From: Bacillota bacterium
Lineage (GTDB): Bacteria > Bacillota > Clostridia > Oscillospirales > Ruminococcaceae
Assembly (NCBI GenBank): GCA_023443315.1
Contig: JAEZVA010000032.1
Location: 1-64,000, forward strand
Direction: 5' to 3'
Length of the DNA: 64,000 nucleotides
In this document: in pieces, positions 1 through 7,795 of the stretch
Layout of the letters: each line of letters opens with the position of its first letter
How positions within the stretch are numbered: the stretch's first letter is position 1
The notes under the pieces: model-generated
The model's input: the letters and a program-made list of their open reading frames with translations, nothing else
Database searches by the model: none
Told to the model about the DNA's origin: nothing
Translations under genes and position numbers: made by a program

Positions 1-877
1 CAACGTTTCCGGCACCCACCTTAACGGTATCGCCATACGTTTTACGGATGAAGTCAAGGGTAATCTTCTGCCATTCGGAATACCCCTCGGACGAATCGAT
101 GCATAGGACATCTGCGCCCGCCTCTACGAGAGCTGGAACGCGCTCGGCAAAATCTCTGGTATTAATACCAGCGCCCACTACATAACGCTTTGAGCTGTCG
201 AGCAGCTCGAACTGATTTTCTTTATGCGAAGAATAATCCTTGCGAAATACCATATAAAGCAGTCTGCCCGCATCGTCAACGATGGGTAGACAGTTTAACT
301 TATGTTCCCAAATGATGTCGTTTGCGTCTTTGAGCGTGGTGCTCTTTGGCGCGTAAACCAGCGACTCAAGGGGGGTCATGAATTCCTTCACTTTAAGGTC
401 GGTGCTCATTCTGCTGATGCGGTAGTCTCTGCTGGTAACAAGACCAAGCAAAACGCCATTTGGTGTGCCATCAGCGGTAACCGCAACGGTGGAGTGCCCT
501 GTTTTGTCTTTCAGGGCAAGGATGTCGGCAAGGGTGGCATCGGGCGTAATATTGGAATCGCTGACTACAAAGCCCGCCTTGTACGCCTTTGCCTTAGCGA
601 CCATCGCCGCCTGACTTTCTATGGATTGAGAGCAGAAGATAAACGAAATGCCGCCCTCCTTGGCAAGCGCGACCGCCATTTTGTCGTCGGACACCGACTG
701 CATAATGGCTGATGTCAGCGGAATGTTGATGGAAAGCGGCGATTCTTCGCCCTTCTTAAACTTCACAAGCGGGGTTTTAAGGGAAACGTTGGACGGAAAA
801 CATTTATCGGACGAATACCCGGGAACCAAAAGATATTCACTGAAGGTACGAGAAGGCTCGCTGTAAAAGTGCGCCAT
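1..877 (-). CDS. guaB: IMP dehydrogenase, partial (C-terminal part beyond window)
   Basis: Converts IMP to XMP with NAD+, the committed step of guanine nucleotide synthesis. The first 292 residues are present and the gene runs off the left edge. Visible are the N-terminal barrel strand region with SAIMQSVS (55-63), a CBS-domain pair at about 98-215, and the barrel segment [20 protein letters not shown] (246-265) with the catalytic Asp261, followed by VGAGN. The catalytic Cys loop and flap lie outside the window. The sequence is not the usual bacterial type: the [10 protein letters not shown] stretch and the whole N-terminus closely match, from memory, the IMPDH of the protist Tritrichomonas foetus, including the same Asp261 numbering. 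Start ATG follows a good AAAGGAG site. Its own promoter lies at 921-949. Confidence 0.95.
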   Translation of the reverse strand, partial: MAHFYSEPSRTFSEYLLVPGYSSDKCFPSNVSLKTPLVKFKKGEESPLSINIPLTSAIMQSVSDDKMAVALAKEGGISFIFCSQSIESQAAMVAKAKAYKAGFVVSDSNITPDATLADILALKDKTGHSTVAVTADGTPNGVLLGLVTSRDYRISRMSTDLKVKEFMTPLESLVYAPKSTTLKDANDIIWEHKLNCLPIVDDAGRLLYMVFRKDYSSHKENQFELLDSSKRYVVGAGINTRDFAERVPALVEAGADVLCIDSSEGYSEWQKITLDFIRKTYGDTVKVGAGNV

Positions 878-920
878 ATTAAACGCTCCTTTTCTTTATA
901 CTTGTCACATATTTTTTATT

Positions 921-949
921 AGTATACCTCAATCGCCCTATTTACTCAA
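921..949 (-). promoter_or_regulatory. SigA-type promoter of guaB
   Basis: On the minus strand TTGAGT (949-944), a 17-base spacer, and TATACT (926-921), about 45 bases before the guaB ATG. The -35 box sits inside a 28-base imperfect inverted repeat (935-962). Confidence 0.6.
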
Positions 950-962
950 GAGCAAATAGGGC
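935..962. repeat. Inverted repeat over the guaB -35 box
   Basis: Arms GCCCTATTT (935-943) and AAATAGGGC (954-962) are perfect complements, and the inner CTC/GAG also pair. No T-run follows in the guaB direction, so it is not a normal terminator. Its position over the -35 box suggests an operator, or it may be the end of the upstream glp transcript. Confidence 0.5.
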
Positions 963-1038
963 AAAATGACGCATATGATAACAGATATGTTTTGTTTATA
1001 TTTTCAACGCCAAATATTAGACGCAGTTTCCAGTTAAA

Positions 1039-1392
1039 TTATACCCGCTCCATATCCCTTGTAGCCACAAAGTTAACACCCAGCCCCAAAATATTAGAAG
1101 CGACAACCTCGCCTAATTGGATGGGTGCTTGCACGATTACCTCGTTTAAAATCTGCATGGCATCAAAAATTGCGTTTTTTGGAATCTCGGCGTCGGTTTT
1201 TACAGGCAACCTGCGATCGTGAGCACCTTCTATGCGAACCGTAGAGGTAATGACCCGCGTCGGGTTTATCAGCTCCTTTTTGCCGTATGCCTCACCGCGA
1301 TCGCAGTCGTTGCCCGTTACGGCATATCCGTTTTGCTCATCCACATGCAGGCGGCACCCTTTGGGGCATACAATGCACACAAGCTCCTTCAT
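1039..1392 (-). CDS. DUF1667 Cys-rich protein of the glp cluster
   Basis: A 117-residue protein of the DUF1667 family, known as the third member of clostridial clusters with a GlpA-like oxidase and an FAD/NAD oxidoreductase. The N-terminus carries CIVCPKGC and a further Cys (GNDCDRG), a CxxCxxxC-type pattern that could bind an Fe-S cluster or metal; this is inference. The chosen ATG at 1392 has AGGTGAG upstream; a GTG three codons earlier (1401) is the alternative. It lies 53 bases after the FAD oxidoreductase and ends the operon. Biochemical role is not established; a part in electron transfer from glycerol 3-phosphate is the likely one. Confidence 0.85.
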   Translation of the reverse strand: MKELVCIVCPKGCRLHVDEQNGYAVTGNDCDRGEAYGKKELINPTRVITSTVRIEGAHDRRLPVKTDAEIPKNAIFDAMQILNEVIVQAPIQLGEVVASNILGLGVNFVATRDMERV

Positions 1393-1445
1393 ACTACTCA
1401 CCTGACCTTTTTAGTATCATTTTGTCGTCAAACTAAAACCACTGC

Positions 1446-2714
1446 TTACTGTGCTGTTTCATTTTGTTGTATTGATACGGTAAGTTCCTTACCCTCTGCC
1501 TTTACAATCAAGGCTTTGGGCAGAACAATCCGTTCCATCTCGCCCGGGGTGATATGCTCTCGCTTGTACGACGCAAGCGTACCCTCGCTGCTTGTAACGA
1601 CAATCCTCACATCCTTGTATACATCCCTTGCGCGAAAGAACACATCCACCGTCTTATCAACATTTTGGGGACGAATTCTCTGGGGAACGGTGTAGCCTAC
1701 GCCTTCTCCGTTCATAACGGAAATTGAGGCGAAATCCTCATGAGGCTGTTCTAGCGCACAACGCGCGGCGGCACGCCCCGCCCTTTGGCTTTCACCCGTC
1801 ACAAAGTCTACAAGGTCATGGACATGCACCGCATTCCCGCCTGCAAAGATACCAGGAACCGTGGTCTCCATGTTTTCGTAAACACATAGACCGCCTGTGC
1901 GCTCATCCAAAGTGACCCCCGCCGCGCGCGACAGCTCATTTTCGGGGATAAGCCCCACCGAAAGCAGCACGGTATCGCACTCAAACTCCATCTCGCTTCC
2001 CGGTATCGGGCGCCTGTTCTCATCCACCTTAGAAACGGTTACCCGCTCTACCCGTTTATCCCCCTTGATATTTGTAATGGTGTGGGACAGGTACAGCGGA
2101 ATGTCATAGTCATCCAGACACTGAACAAAGTTGCGAGTTAATCCGCCAGAATAGGGCATGAGCTCCACGCATCCCAATACCTTCGCGCCCTCCAGCGTCA
2201 TGCGGCGCGCCATAATAAGCCCTATGTCTCCCGAGCCAAGAATCAGCACCCTACGTCCGACCATGTAGCCGTGTATATTCACATATAGCTGTGCGGTTCC
2301 CGCCGTAAAGATACCCGCGGGACGATCTCCGGGGATTGCAATGGCGCCGCGAGTTCGTTCGCGACAACCCATCGCAAGCACCACAGCCTTTGCGTCTAGC
2401 TCCATATAGCCATTTGTGCTGTTAACGGCGCGTACGGTTTTGTCTTTGCCAATATCAAGCACCATCGTGTCGGTCATTACCTCTACGCCGGTTTTGTTTA
2501 ACAGCTTGATGAATCTGTCCGCATACTCGGGACCTGTCAACTCCTCTTTAAAATAATGCAGTCCAAACCCGTTGTGGATGCACTGATTAAGTATACCGCC
2601 CAAATCTGTATTGCGCTCTAGCAGCAAAACCCGTCCCGCACCTGTTTCGTAAGCGGCTATCGCTGCCGCAAGTCCGGCAGGACCCCCACCGATTACGATC
2701 ACATCATATTCCAT
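1446..2714 (-). CDS. FAD/NAD-dependent oxidoreductase, glp cluster
   Basis: 422-residue pyridine nucleotide-disulfide-type flavoprotein. It starts with the FAD-binding VIGGGPAGLAAA (7-18), has a second Rossmann motif VLILGSGDIG near 155-165 for NAD(P)H, and a C-terminal FAD motif GIFAGGNAVHVHDLVD. No redox CxxC disulfide follows the first motif, so it is not a thioredoxin reductase. It starts two bases after the stop of the GlpA-like gene, so the two are translationally linked. By family context it passes electrons between the G3P-oxidising subunit and NAD(P)H or another carrier. It occupies the position of GlpB but is not an E. coli-type GlpB. Confidence 0.88.
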   Translation of the reverse strand: MEYDVIVIGGGPAGLAAAIAAYETGAGRVLLLERNTDLGGILNQCIHNGFGLHYFKEELTGPEYADRFIKLLNKTGVEVMTDTMVLDIGKDKTVRAVNSTNGYMELDAKAVVLAMGCRERTRGAIAIPGDRPAGIFTAGTAQLYVNIHGYMVGRRVLILGSGDIGLIMARRMTLEGAKVLGCVELMPYSGGLTRNFVQCLDDYDIPLYLSHTITNIKGDKRVERVTVSKVDENRRPIPGSEMEFECDTVLLSVGLIPENELSRAAGVTLDERTGGLCVYENMETTVPGIFAGGNAVHVHDLVDFVTGESQRAGRAAARCALEQPHEDFASISVMNGEGVGYTVPQRIRPQNVDKTVDVFFRARDVYKDVRIVVTSSEGTLASYKREHITPGEMERIVLPKALIVKAEGKELTVSIQQNETAQ

Positions 2715-2716
2715 CG

Positions 2717-4165
2717 TTATTCCACCGCCTTTTTGCCAGCCGATTTTGTCTCGCCGTACAGTATCGTCATGCCGTCCCTATCAAGCGGCACATCGGTCAC
2801 CGCAATGCCGAGTTCGCGTGCGATGATCTCCTGCACCCGCGGACCGCAAAACCCGCCCTGACAACGTCCCATGCCACACGAGCAGCGCCGTTTCGCCCCA
2901 TCCAGTGAAACGGGCGGTATGGGCATATGCAGCGCTTGTACGATCTCCGCCTCGGTCACCGTTTCACAACGGCAGATTACCCTGCCAAACATCGGGTTTT
3001 CTCGTACCGCCTTTGCCCGTTGCTCTTCGTTCATCTCTCGAAAGCGCGGGACGTGGCGTGTTGTGACGATATCCTTTTTGGGTGTCAGCGAGAGCCCTGC
3101 CTGCCGCAATAGTTCTACCATCTCCCGCGCAAAGGCAGGTGCGGCAGTAAGACCTGGAGATTTGATTCCCGCCATGTGGAACAACCCCTTTTGCACAGAC
3201 GATTCCCGAATGATAAAGTCGCTGTCGTCCGATATGGCACGGACTCCCGCAAAGGTTCGTATGCTCTCCCTGAAATTGATGGATGGCACCGATCTTTGCG
3301 CCATATTACGCACAAACTCAAGCCCCTGTGATGTGGTGGCAGCCTCACCTGCACCGCTCTGCGCCGCATTTGGTCCAACCACAAGGTTACCGTGAACGGT
3401 GGGGGCAACCAAAACACCCTTACCCTCTTTGCTCGGACATTGAAACACCACATGGTTTACCAAAGAGCCCTCACTTTTATCCAGCAGATAATACTCTCCC
3501 CTAGACGGCAGGATGGCAAACGAGTCATCACCCGCTAGGTGCGCAACGCGGTCGGCCGCTACGCCCGCGGCGTTGACCACAAACCTTGCGTGAACCATTC
3601 GTTCGCCCGCTTCAATTAAATATCCGTCGTCGGTCTTTGTTATTTCCCGAACCTCGTGGCGAAGGGCAAGCTCGGCACCGTTTTGCACGGCATTCTGTGC
3701 CAATGCAAGCGTCAGCTCCCATGGGCTGACTATCCCCGCAGAGGGTGCATACAGCGCGCCTACAACCTGCCCGCTGAGTGATGGCTCCATGTTCAGCGTC
3801 TCTTCCTTACTCAATACACGCAGACCCGGCGCGCCATTTTTTACACCTCTACTGTGCAGCTTGCGCACCGTATCCATCTGCTCCTCCGTAAAGGCGATGA
3901 CCAGCGAGCCAATCTGCTTATAGGGCACATCCAGCTGTTTGCAGAGCTCTTTAATGATGGCATTGCCTGCTACGTTGGTACGCGCCATTATCGAGCCTTC
4001 CGGCGGGTCGTAGCCGGCGTGAACGATTGCGCTGTTTGCCTTAGTCGTACCCAGCGAAACATCGTTCTCTTTTTCCAGTAGTATTACACGCAGACGAAAA
4101 CGGGCAAGTTCATAAAATAACGAACATCCCGAGATTCCCGCACCGACTATGGCTACATCATACAT
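2717..4165 (-). CDS. glpA: GlpA-like FAD-dependent glycerol-3-phosphate oxidoreductase with BFD-type Fe-S domain
   Basis: 482 residues. The N-terminus MYDVAIVGAGISGCSLFYEL is a DAO-family FAD site, followed by the family motif TTKANSAIVHAGYD. The C-terminal about 90 residues form a BFD-like [2Fe-2S] domain with CRCE and the RCSCGMGRCQGGFC cluster. These features match anaerobic G3P dehydrogenase-like proteins of Clostridia, which oxidise G3P to dihydroxyacetone phosphate; substrate is inferred from homology and from glpP next door. The ATG at 4165 is preceded by GGGAGGA at good spacing; the reading frame stays open further upstream but that part covers the mRNA leader. A strong promoter at 4296-4324 drives it. 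Confidence 0.88.
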   Translation of the reverse strand: MYDVAIVGAGISGCSLFYELARFRLRVILLEKENDVSLGTTKANSAIVHAGYDPPEGSIMARTNVAGNAIIKELCKQLDVPYKQIGSLVIAFTEEQMDTVRKLHSRGVKNGAPGLRVLSKEETLNMEPSLSGQVVGALYAPSAGIVSPWELTLALAQNAVQNGAELALRHEVREITKTDDGYLIEAGERMVHARFVVNAAGVAADRVAHLAGDDSFAILPSRGEYYLLDKSEGSLVNHVVFQCPSKEGKGVLVAPTVHGNLVVGPNAAQSGAGEAATTSQGLEFVRNMAQRSVPSINFRESIRTFAGVRAISDDSDFIIRESSVQKGLFHMAGIKSPGLTAAPAFAREMVELLRQAGLSLTPKKDIVTTRHVPRFREMNEEQRAKAVRENPMFGRVICRCETVTEAEIVQALHMPIPPVSLDGAKRRCSCGMGRCQGGFCGPRVQEIIARELGIAVTDVPLDRDGMTILYGETKSAGKKAVE

Positions 4166-4295
4166 GTCTTGTCCTCCCCCATGCAAATCACCATTCGCAA
4201 AATAAAAAAGCCATTCAATACCATACCCGTGCTTTTGGCACAAGCTTCGTATTGCCTGACTCTTCACTCTAGGCTTATTATTTTGATTTATCTAT

Positions 4296-4324
4296 ATTAT
4301 ATCATTTTAGATTGTTACAAGCAA
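4296..4324 (-). promoter_or_regulatory. Promoter of the glpA-FAD oxidoreductase-DUF1667 operon
   Basis: Minus-strand TTGCTT (4324-4319), exactly 17 bases, TATAAT (4301-4296). The mRNA leader to the ATG at 4165 would be about 125 bases. It contains a T-run (TTTTTTATTTT on the minus strand near 4209-4199) after only short pairing options (for example GTGC/GCAC at 4229-4241), so a GlpP-controlled terminator is possible but not clear. Confidence 0.7.
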
Positions 4325-4345
4325 CCACGCGCTTCATTTATTTTG

Positions 4346-4912
4346 TTACATTTCCCATATGACTTGATTGGTTGTAGATACTGCGACCGCCCCTGCGCCC
4401 AGCACCGCCATAACGTCCTCTTTGTCTGCCACCAACCCGCCGGCAATAATTGGTGTGTTAACACAAGAACTAAGCCTGCGTATGACCTTAGGCATCACGC
4501 CGGGCAGGATTTCGATAAAATCGGGTCTGTACATCTCGAGCTGCTTTGTGATGTTTTGAAATGCAATGGAATCGATTAAAAAGTACCGTTGTATGGTGAT
4601 GAGCGACAGTTCCTGTGCGCGCCGCAAAAGTGCCGGTCGGGTACTGATTATCCCATCGGCTCTTGTGTCCCTTTTAATAAAATCGACCGAAACCTCTTTT
4701 GAGGATAAACCAGCAACCAGATCGATATGAACGATTGCGGTTTTGCCTGCGTCTTTGATCTTACCCACGATGTCACCGATGTTGCAGACTGTACCGTACA
4801 GAACAAAAACCACACGACTGTCGCACTGGGTACACCCGTTTAGCCCCTCGTCATCCTTTATCGCAGCAATGACAGGACAATCTTCGAAATAATGAAACGC
4901 TCCGTTTTTCAT
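4346..4912 (-). CDS. glpP: Glycerol-3-phosphate-responsive antiterminator
   Basis: 188 residues of the GlpP family, a TIM-barrel RNA-binding antiterminator. The segments GTVCNIGDIVGKIKDAGK, VHIDLVAGL, DGIISTRPALL, EILPGVMPKVI and TPIIAGGLV are typical. In Bacillus, GlpP bound to glycerol 3-phosphate prevents termination in the glpD leader. Here it sits directly upstream and in the same direction as a G3P-oxidation operon, which fits that role. The ATG follows GGAGGTT. A terminator-like leader target is expected between 4165 and 4290 but is weak by eye. Confidence 0.9.
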   Translation of the reverse strand: MKNGAFHYFEDCPVIAAIKDDEGLNGCTQCDSRVVFVLYGTVCNIGDIVGKIKDAGKTAIVHIDLVAGLSSKEVSVDFIKRDTRADGIISTRPALLRRAQELSLITIQRYFLIDSIAFQNITKQLEMYRPDFIEILPGVMPKVIRRLSSCVNTPIIAGGLVADKEDVMAVLGAGAVAVSTTNQVIWEM

Positions 4913-4943
4913 CTGTCAACCTCCGTTAGTAGGTTAATTCTAT

Positions 4944-4973
4944 TATATATCAATTCCATTTTTAATGATACAA
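4944..4973 (-). promoter_or_regulatory. Possible glpP promoter
   Basis: Minus-strand TTGTAT (4973-4968) and TATATA (4949-4944) with an 18-base spacer; an overlapping TATAAT at 4947-4942 would give 20 bases. About 30 bases before the glpP ATG. Confidence 0.4.
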
Positions 4974-5126
4974 TCCTTACATGATTATTCTAAAAGTCAC
5001 CGCTGTGTTGTTGAATTATCACTGGCGATATGGTATCGTGTAACCTAGATTTATTTCGCCTTATTATAACGCCTTCACTCTAAAATGAATATACTCCCTT
5101 GTTTGTAGAAAGGAACGGATATAAAA

Positions 5127-6332
5127 ATGAAACCAGATAAGAAAAAACACAGGCTTCGATACCTTATCGTATATATCGTTACTGTATTGCTGTCGCTCAT
5201 GTTCTTGTATTTTGGAAACCGTTTTACGGCAGGGGATGCTGCCGGTATTTTGTCGGGTACCACAAGCCTTGAGCCGGAGCGCGCCACCGTCTCCATGGTG
5301 CTAGAACGCAATGAGGAGGAATTCGATCTGGGAGGCACCTTCATCACCAATGTGACGGTTCGGTTTATTGCAAAGCTCGAGGGTGGAAGTGAACCGGGCT
5401 CGGAAATCATTGCCGTGCAGAGCATAGACGGATATCTGCCCTCCGGTCTGAAAGAGGTGGAGGTCGGTGATAAGGTACTCATCTCAAAAGATCTAGACAA
5501 CCCCGAAGCCTATGAATGGATGTTTGTGGAGTATCGTCGCACCGACACGCTGATTGTAATGGGCATTATCTTTGCGTTGTTGTTGCTGGTGTTTGGAGGC
5601 TTTAAGGGGTTTAACACCATGATATCTCTCGCCTTTACCTGCTCTGCGGTATTCTTTGTCTTTATCCCCTCAATACTGGCGGGCTATAACATCTATCTAT
5701 CCTCCATCATCGTTTGCCTGTTTGTCATTATAATGACCCTGCTGATTATTAACGGTCCCGACCTAAAGACGCTGACTTCTATCATCGGCTGCTTTGGCGG
5801 CGTGCTGATATCGGGTCTGATTACGGTAATCTCCGACAGATTCTTAAAGCTAAGCGGATTTACGGATGAGGACTCCACCTTTCTTGCGGTGTTAGAGACC
5901 ACAGACCCCATTGACCTTAAGGCGATTATCTTCGGCGCGATTATCATCGGTGCGATGGGCGCCATCATGGACGTTGCGATGTCCATCGCATCTGCCTTAT
6001 ACGAGTTAAGCCAAGAGGGCAAAGACCCCACCTTTACTACCCTGCTGCGTTCCGGGTTTACGATAGGCAGAGACATGATGGGCACGATGTCAAACACCCT
6101 GATTCTCGCTTATATCGGAAGCTCGCTTTCGGTTGTGTTGCTGCTGATTGTGTATTCGCCATCCGTATTGCACCTGTTAAATCGCGAGATGATTGTAGTG
6201 GAGATCTTACAATCGCTTGTAGGTAGCCTGGGTATCCTGTTTACCATCCCGTTTACCTCTTTGCTCTGTGCGGCTGCATACTCACGCAAACGAAAACCGC
6301 AGGCGGATGCACAAATTACAACGAGTAATTGA
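5127..6332 (+). CDS. YibE/F family multispanning membrane protein
   Basis: 401 residues. One N-terminal membrane segment (about 13-32), an extracytoplasmic domain of about 100 residues, then at least six hydrophobic segments from about residue 140 onward with the conserved family stretch IIFGAIIIGAMGAIMDVAMS and ELSQEGKD. This is the YibE/F family, whose transport substrate is not known. RBS GAAAGGA precedes the ATG. It is divergent from glpP and probably co-transcribed with the methyltransferase 27 bases downstream. Confidence 0.88.
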   Translation: MKPDKKKHRLRYLIVYIVTVLLSLMFLYFGNRFTAGDAAGILSGTTSLEPERATVSMVLERNEEEFDLGGTFITNVTVRFIAKLEGGSEPGSEIIAVQSIDGYLPSGLKEVEVGDKVLISKDLDNPEAYEWMFVEYRRTDTLIVMGIIFALLLLVFGGFKGFNTMISLAFTCSAVFFVFIPSILAGYNIYLSSIIVCLFVIIMTLLIINGPDLKTLTSIIGCFGGVLISGLITVISDRFLKLSGFTDEDSTFLAVLETTDPIDLKAIIFGAIIIGAMGAIMDVAMSIASALYELSQEGKDPTFTTLLRSGFTIGRDMMGTMSNTLILAYIGSSLSVVLLLIVYSPSVLHLLNREMIVVEILQSLVGSLGILFTIPFTSLLCAAAYSRKRKPQADAQITTSN

Positions 6333-6359
6333 TTATCAGTATAAGCAAGGAGTTGTCAC

Positions 6360-6983
6360 ATGAACAAATTCGAGGCGCGTTCAAGGGCAAGCTACGACAG
6401 AATGGCTGATGGTTATGATAGCACCCCCGAAGGAAGGTTCTGCCTCGTATTTCAGCGCAAAATCCTTGCGGCCATATCCTCTTTTCGCGGCGGTAAGGTA
6501 CTGGATGTGGCGTGTGGAAACGGAACCTTACTGAGAATGATTGCTGATAACTATAACATAGACGGGTACGGAGCGGATATCTCTGAGGGTATGATTACAA
6601 ATGCAAAACGCCTTCATCCCAAAATGGATTTTACTGTCGCCCCTTGTGATAAACTGCCGTTTTGCAATGAATATTTTGACCTTATAACCGTCTGCTGTGC
6701 CTATCACCATTTTCCAAGCGTTGATGCCTTTGCGAAGGAAGCATCCAGGTTGCTAAAACATGGTGCAACCCTATATATTGCCGAGATCTATTACCCTTCA
6801 CCTGTCCGTGTAATTCTTAATCCATTTATACCATTCTCGCAGGCAGGAGACGTTAAGTTCTATTCCCCCGCACAGATAATCAAAACGTTTACAAAACACG
6901 GGCTTAAACATATTTATCTGCAAATAGATGGTCATCAGCAGATACTAGGATTTCAGAAAGCCGAGTTAATTATAGTAGTATAG
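6360..6983 (+). CDS. Class I SAM-dependent methyltransferase
   Basis: 207 residues with a Methyltransf_11-type fold: motif I VLDVACGNGTLLRM (about 44-57), the acidic end of strand 2 (GADIS), and motif IV-like FDLITVCCAYHHFP. The substrate is unknown; members of this group modify small molecules or quinone-like compounds. RBS AAGGAG lies seven bases before the ATG. It follows the YibE/F gene closely, and a strong terminator hairpin comes directly after the stop. Confidence 0.85.
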   Translation: MNKFEARSRASYDRMADGYDSTPEGRFCLVFQRKILAAISSFRGGKVLDVACGNGTLLRMIADNYNIDGYGADISEGMITNAKRLHPKMDFTVAPCDKLPFCNEYFDLITVCCAYHHFPSVDAFAKEASRLLKHGATLYIAEIYYPSPVRVILNPFIPFSQAGDVKFYSPAQIIKTFTKHGLKHIYLQIDGHQQILGFQKAELIIVV

Positions 6984-6986
6984 CAT

Positions 6987-7019
6987 AAAACCCTGCCAAA
7001 GATTTTTGGCAGGGTTTTG
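6987..7019. terminator. Bidirectional terminator between methyltransferase and DUF1836 gene
   Basis: CCCTGCC (6991-6997) pairs with GGCAGGG (7008-7014), extended by A/T pairs, with T-runs on both strands; it serves the two convergent genes. Confidence 0.85.
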
Positions 7020-7628
7020 TTATTTTGACTTTGCTTTTTTATCGTCGTCCGAATTCTCGTCCGCAGCATCAAGCATCTCTTTTTCGCGTTTTAAGCAGAT
7101 GACCTTCTCTGCGAAAAACTTACTAGAGTTGGCGGTTGCCGCCATCATAAGGGTAAGCTCAATAAGAGAACGGCTGTTCTCGCCGTCTTGTGAGACAGTT
7201 GAGAAATACTCCGCGCGTGCAGTTTGCACCGCTACCTTTGTTGCCAGTTCCTGCATCTCGCAAAAGCGATTGTAGATGTCTGGAATGGTGTCCGATTCCA
7301 GCTGATAGGAGATTAAATCGGTTATAGCCAAGATGGGCAAGGTCTGCTTTAACAGGCAGATCATCATCAGATACGCGATATGCGTGCGCGAGTACTTCTT
7401 TTTAACCGGCTGAGGGATAATACCCAGCTTTACATAGTTGTTGATGATGGACGGGGTTATCAGCCTTCCGGCGTGGGTTCCCGGAAAACGAGAAAAGATG
7501 CGCTCTGACAAAACAACAACCTGATCCATATACAGATCAATCTCAGGTAGCTCTGACCACCGAGGCAGATGAAAGGTTAAGATGTCGTCCGACCAATGCA
7601 AGAGCTCCTGTTCTAGCTTGTTTTCCAC
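7020..7628 (-). CDS. DUF1836 family protein, probable MerR-like regulator
   Basis: About 202 residues. DUF1836 proteins carry an N-terminal winged-helix of MerR type; here LITPSIINNYVKLGIIPQPV and KYSRTHIAYLMMICLLK match the helix-turn-helix and wing. The C-terminus is charged (DDDKKAKSK). A GTG at 7628 with AAAGGAG nine bases upstream is the best start; the frame is open further, to inside degV, but that would erase the intergenic promoter. It is divergent from degV, so it may bind the double palindrome at 7738-7771. Function of the family is not established. Confidence 0.8.
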   Translation of the reverse strand: MENKLEQELLHWSDDILTFHLPRWSELPEIDLYMDQVVVLSERIFSRFPGTHAGRLITPSIINNYVKLGIIPQPVKKKYSRTHIAYLMMICLLKQTLPILAITDLISYQLESDTIPDIYNRFCEMQELATKVAVQTARAEYFSTVSQDGENSRSLIELTLMMAATANSSKFFAEKVICLKREKEMLDAADENSDDDKKAKSK

Positions 7629-7710
7629 CCGATGGCACTCCTTTGTTTTCAGTTTGTTGCTTATTATTTTAACATATTCACAAAATAAGTTCAATAGTGC
7701 TTCATCACGC

Positions 7711-7739
7711 TTGACATAGAGTGCTTTGAGTGTTATTCT
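7711..7739 (+). promoter_or_regulatory. Promoter of degV
   Basis: Perfect TTGACA (7711-7716), 17 bases, TATTCT (7734-7739). A second -10-like TATAAT lies at 7743-7748 within the palindrome that begins at 7738. Confidence 0.65.
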
Positions 7740-7771
7740 AGTTATAATAACTAGATGTAATACTACATCTA
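7738..7771. promoter_or_regulatory. Two overlapping palindromes, likely operator of degV/DUF1836
   Basis: Palindrome 1 at 7738-7754 has arms CTAGTTAT and ATAACTAG around a central A. Palindrome 2 at 7752-7771 has arms TAGATGTA and TACATCTA with spacer ATAC. Both are perfect and share the three bases TAG. They start inside the -10 of the degV promoter and end 24 bases before its ATG, the classic place for a repressor site, or an mRNA 5' stem. Confidence 0.65.
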
Positions 7772-7795
7772 TACATAAATTCGGGGGTATATCAT

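Noticed and set aside
302..712. Plus-strand open frame of 136 codons
   Set aside because: It lies fully antisense to guaB, has no RBS and codes for nothing recognisable. Many similar antisense frames over real genes were dropped for the same reason.
4165..4267. Longer start for the GlpA-like protein
   Set aside because: The extra 34 codons cover the mRNA leader between promoter and a strong RBS, and do not resemble the family N-terminus.
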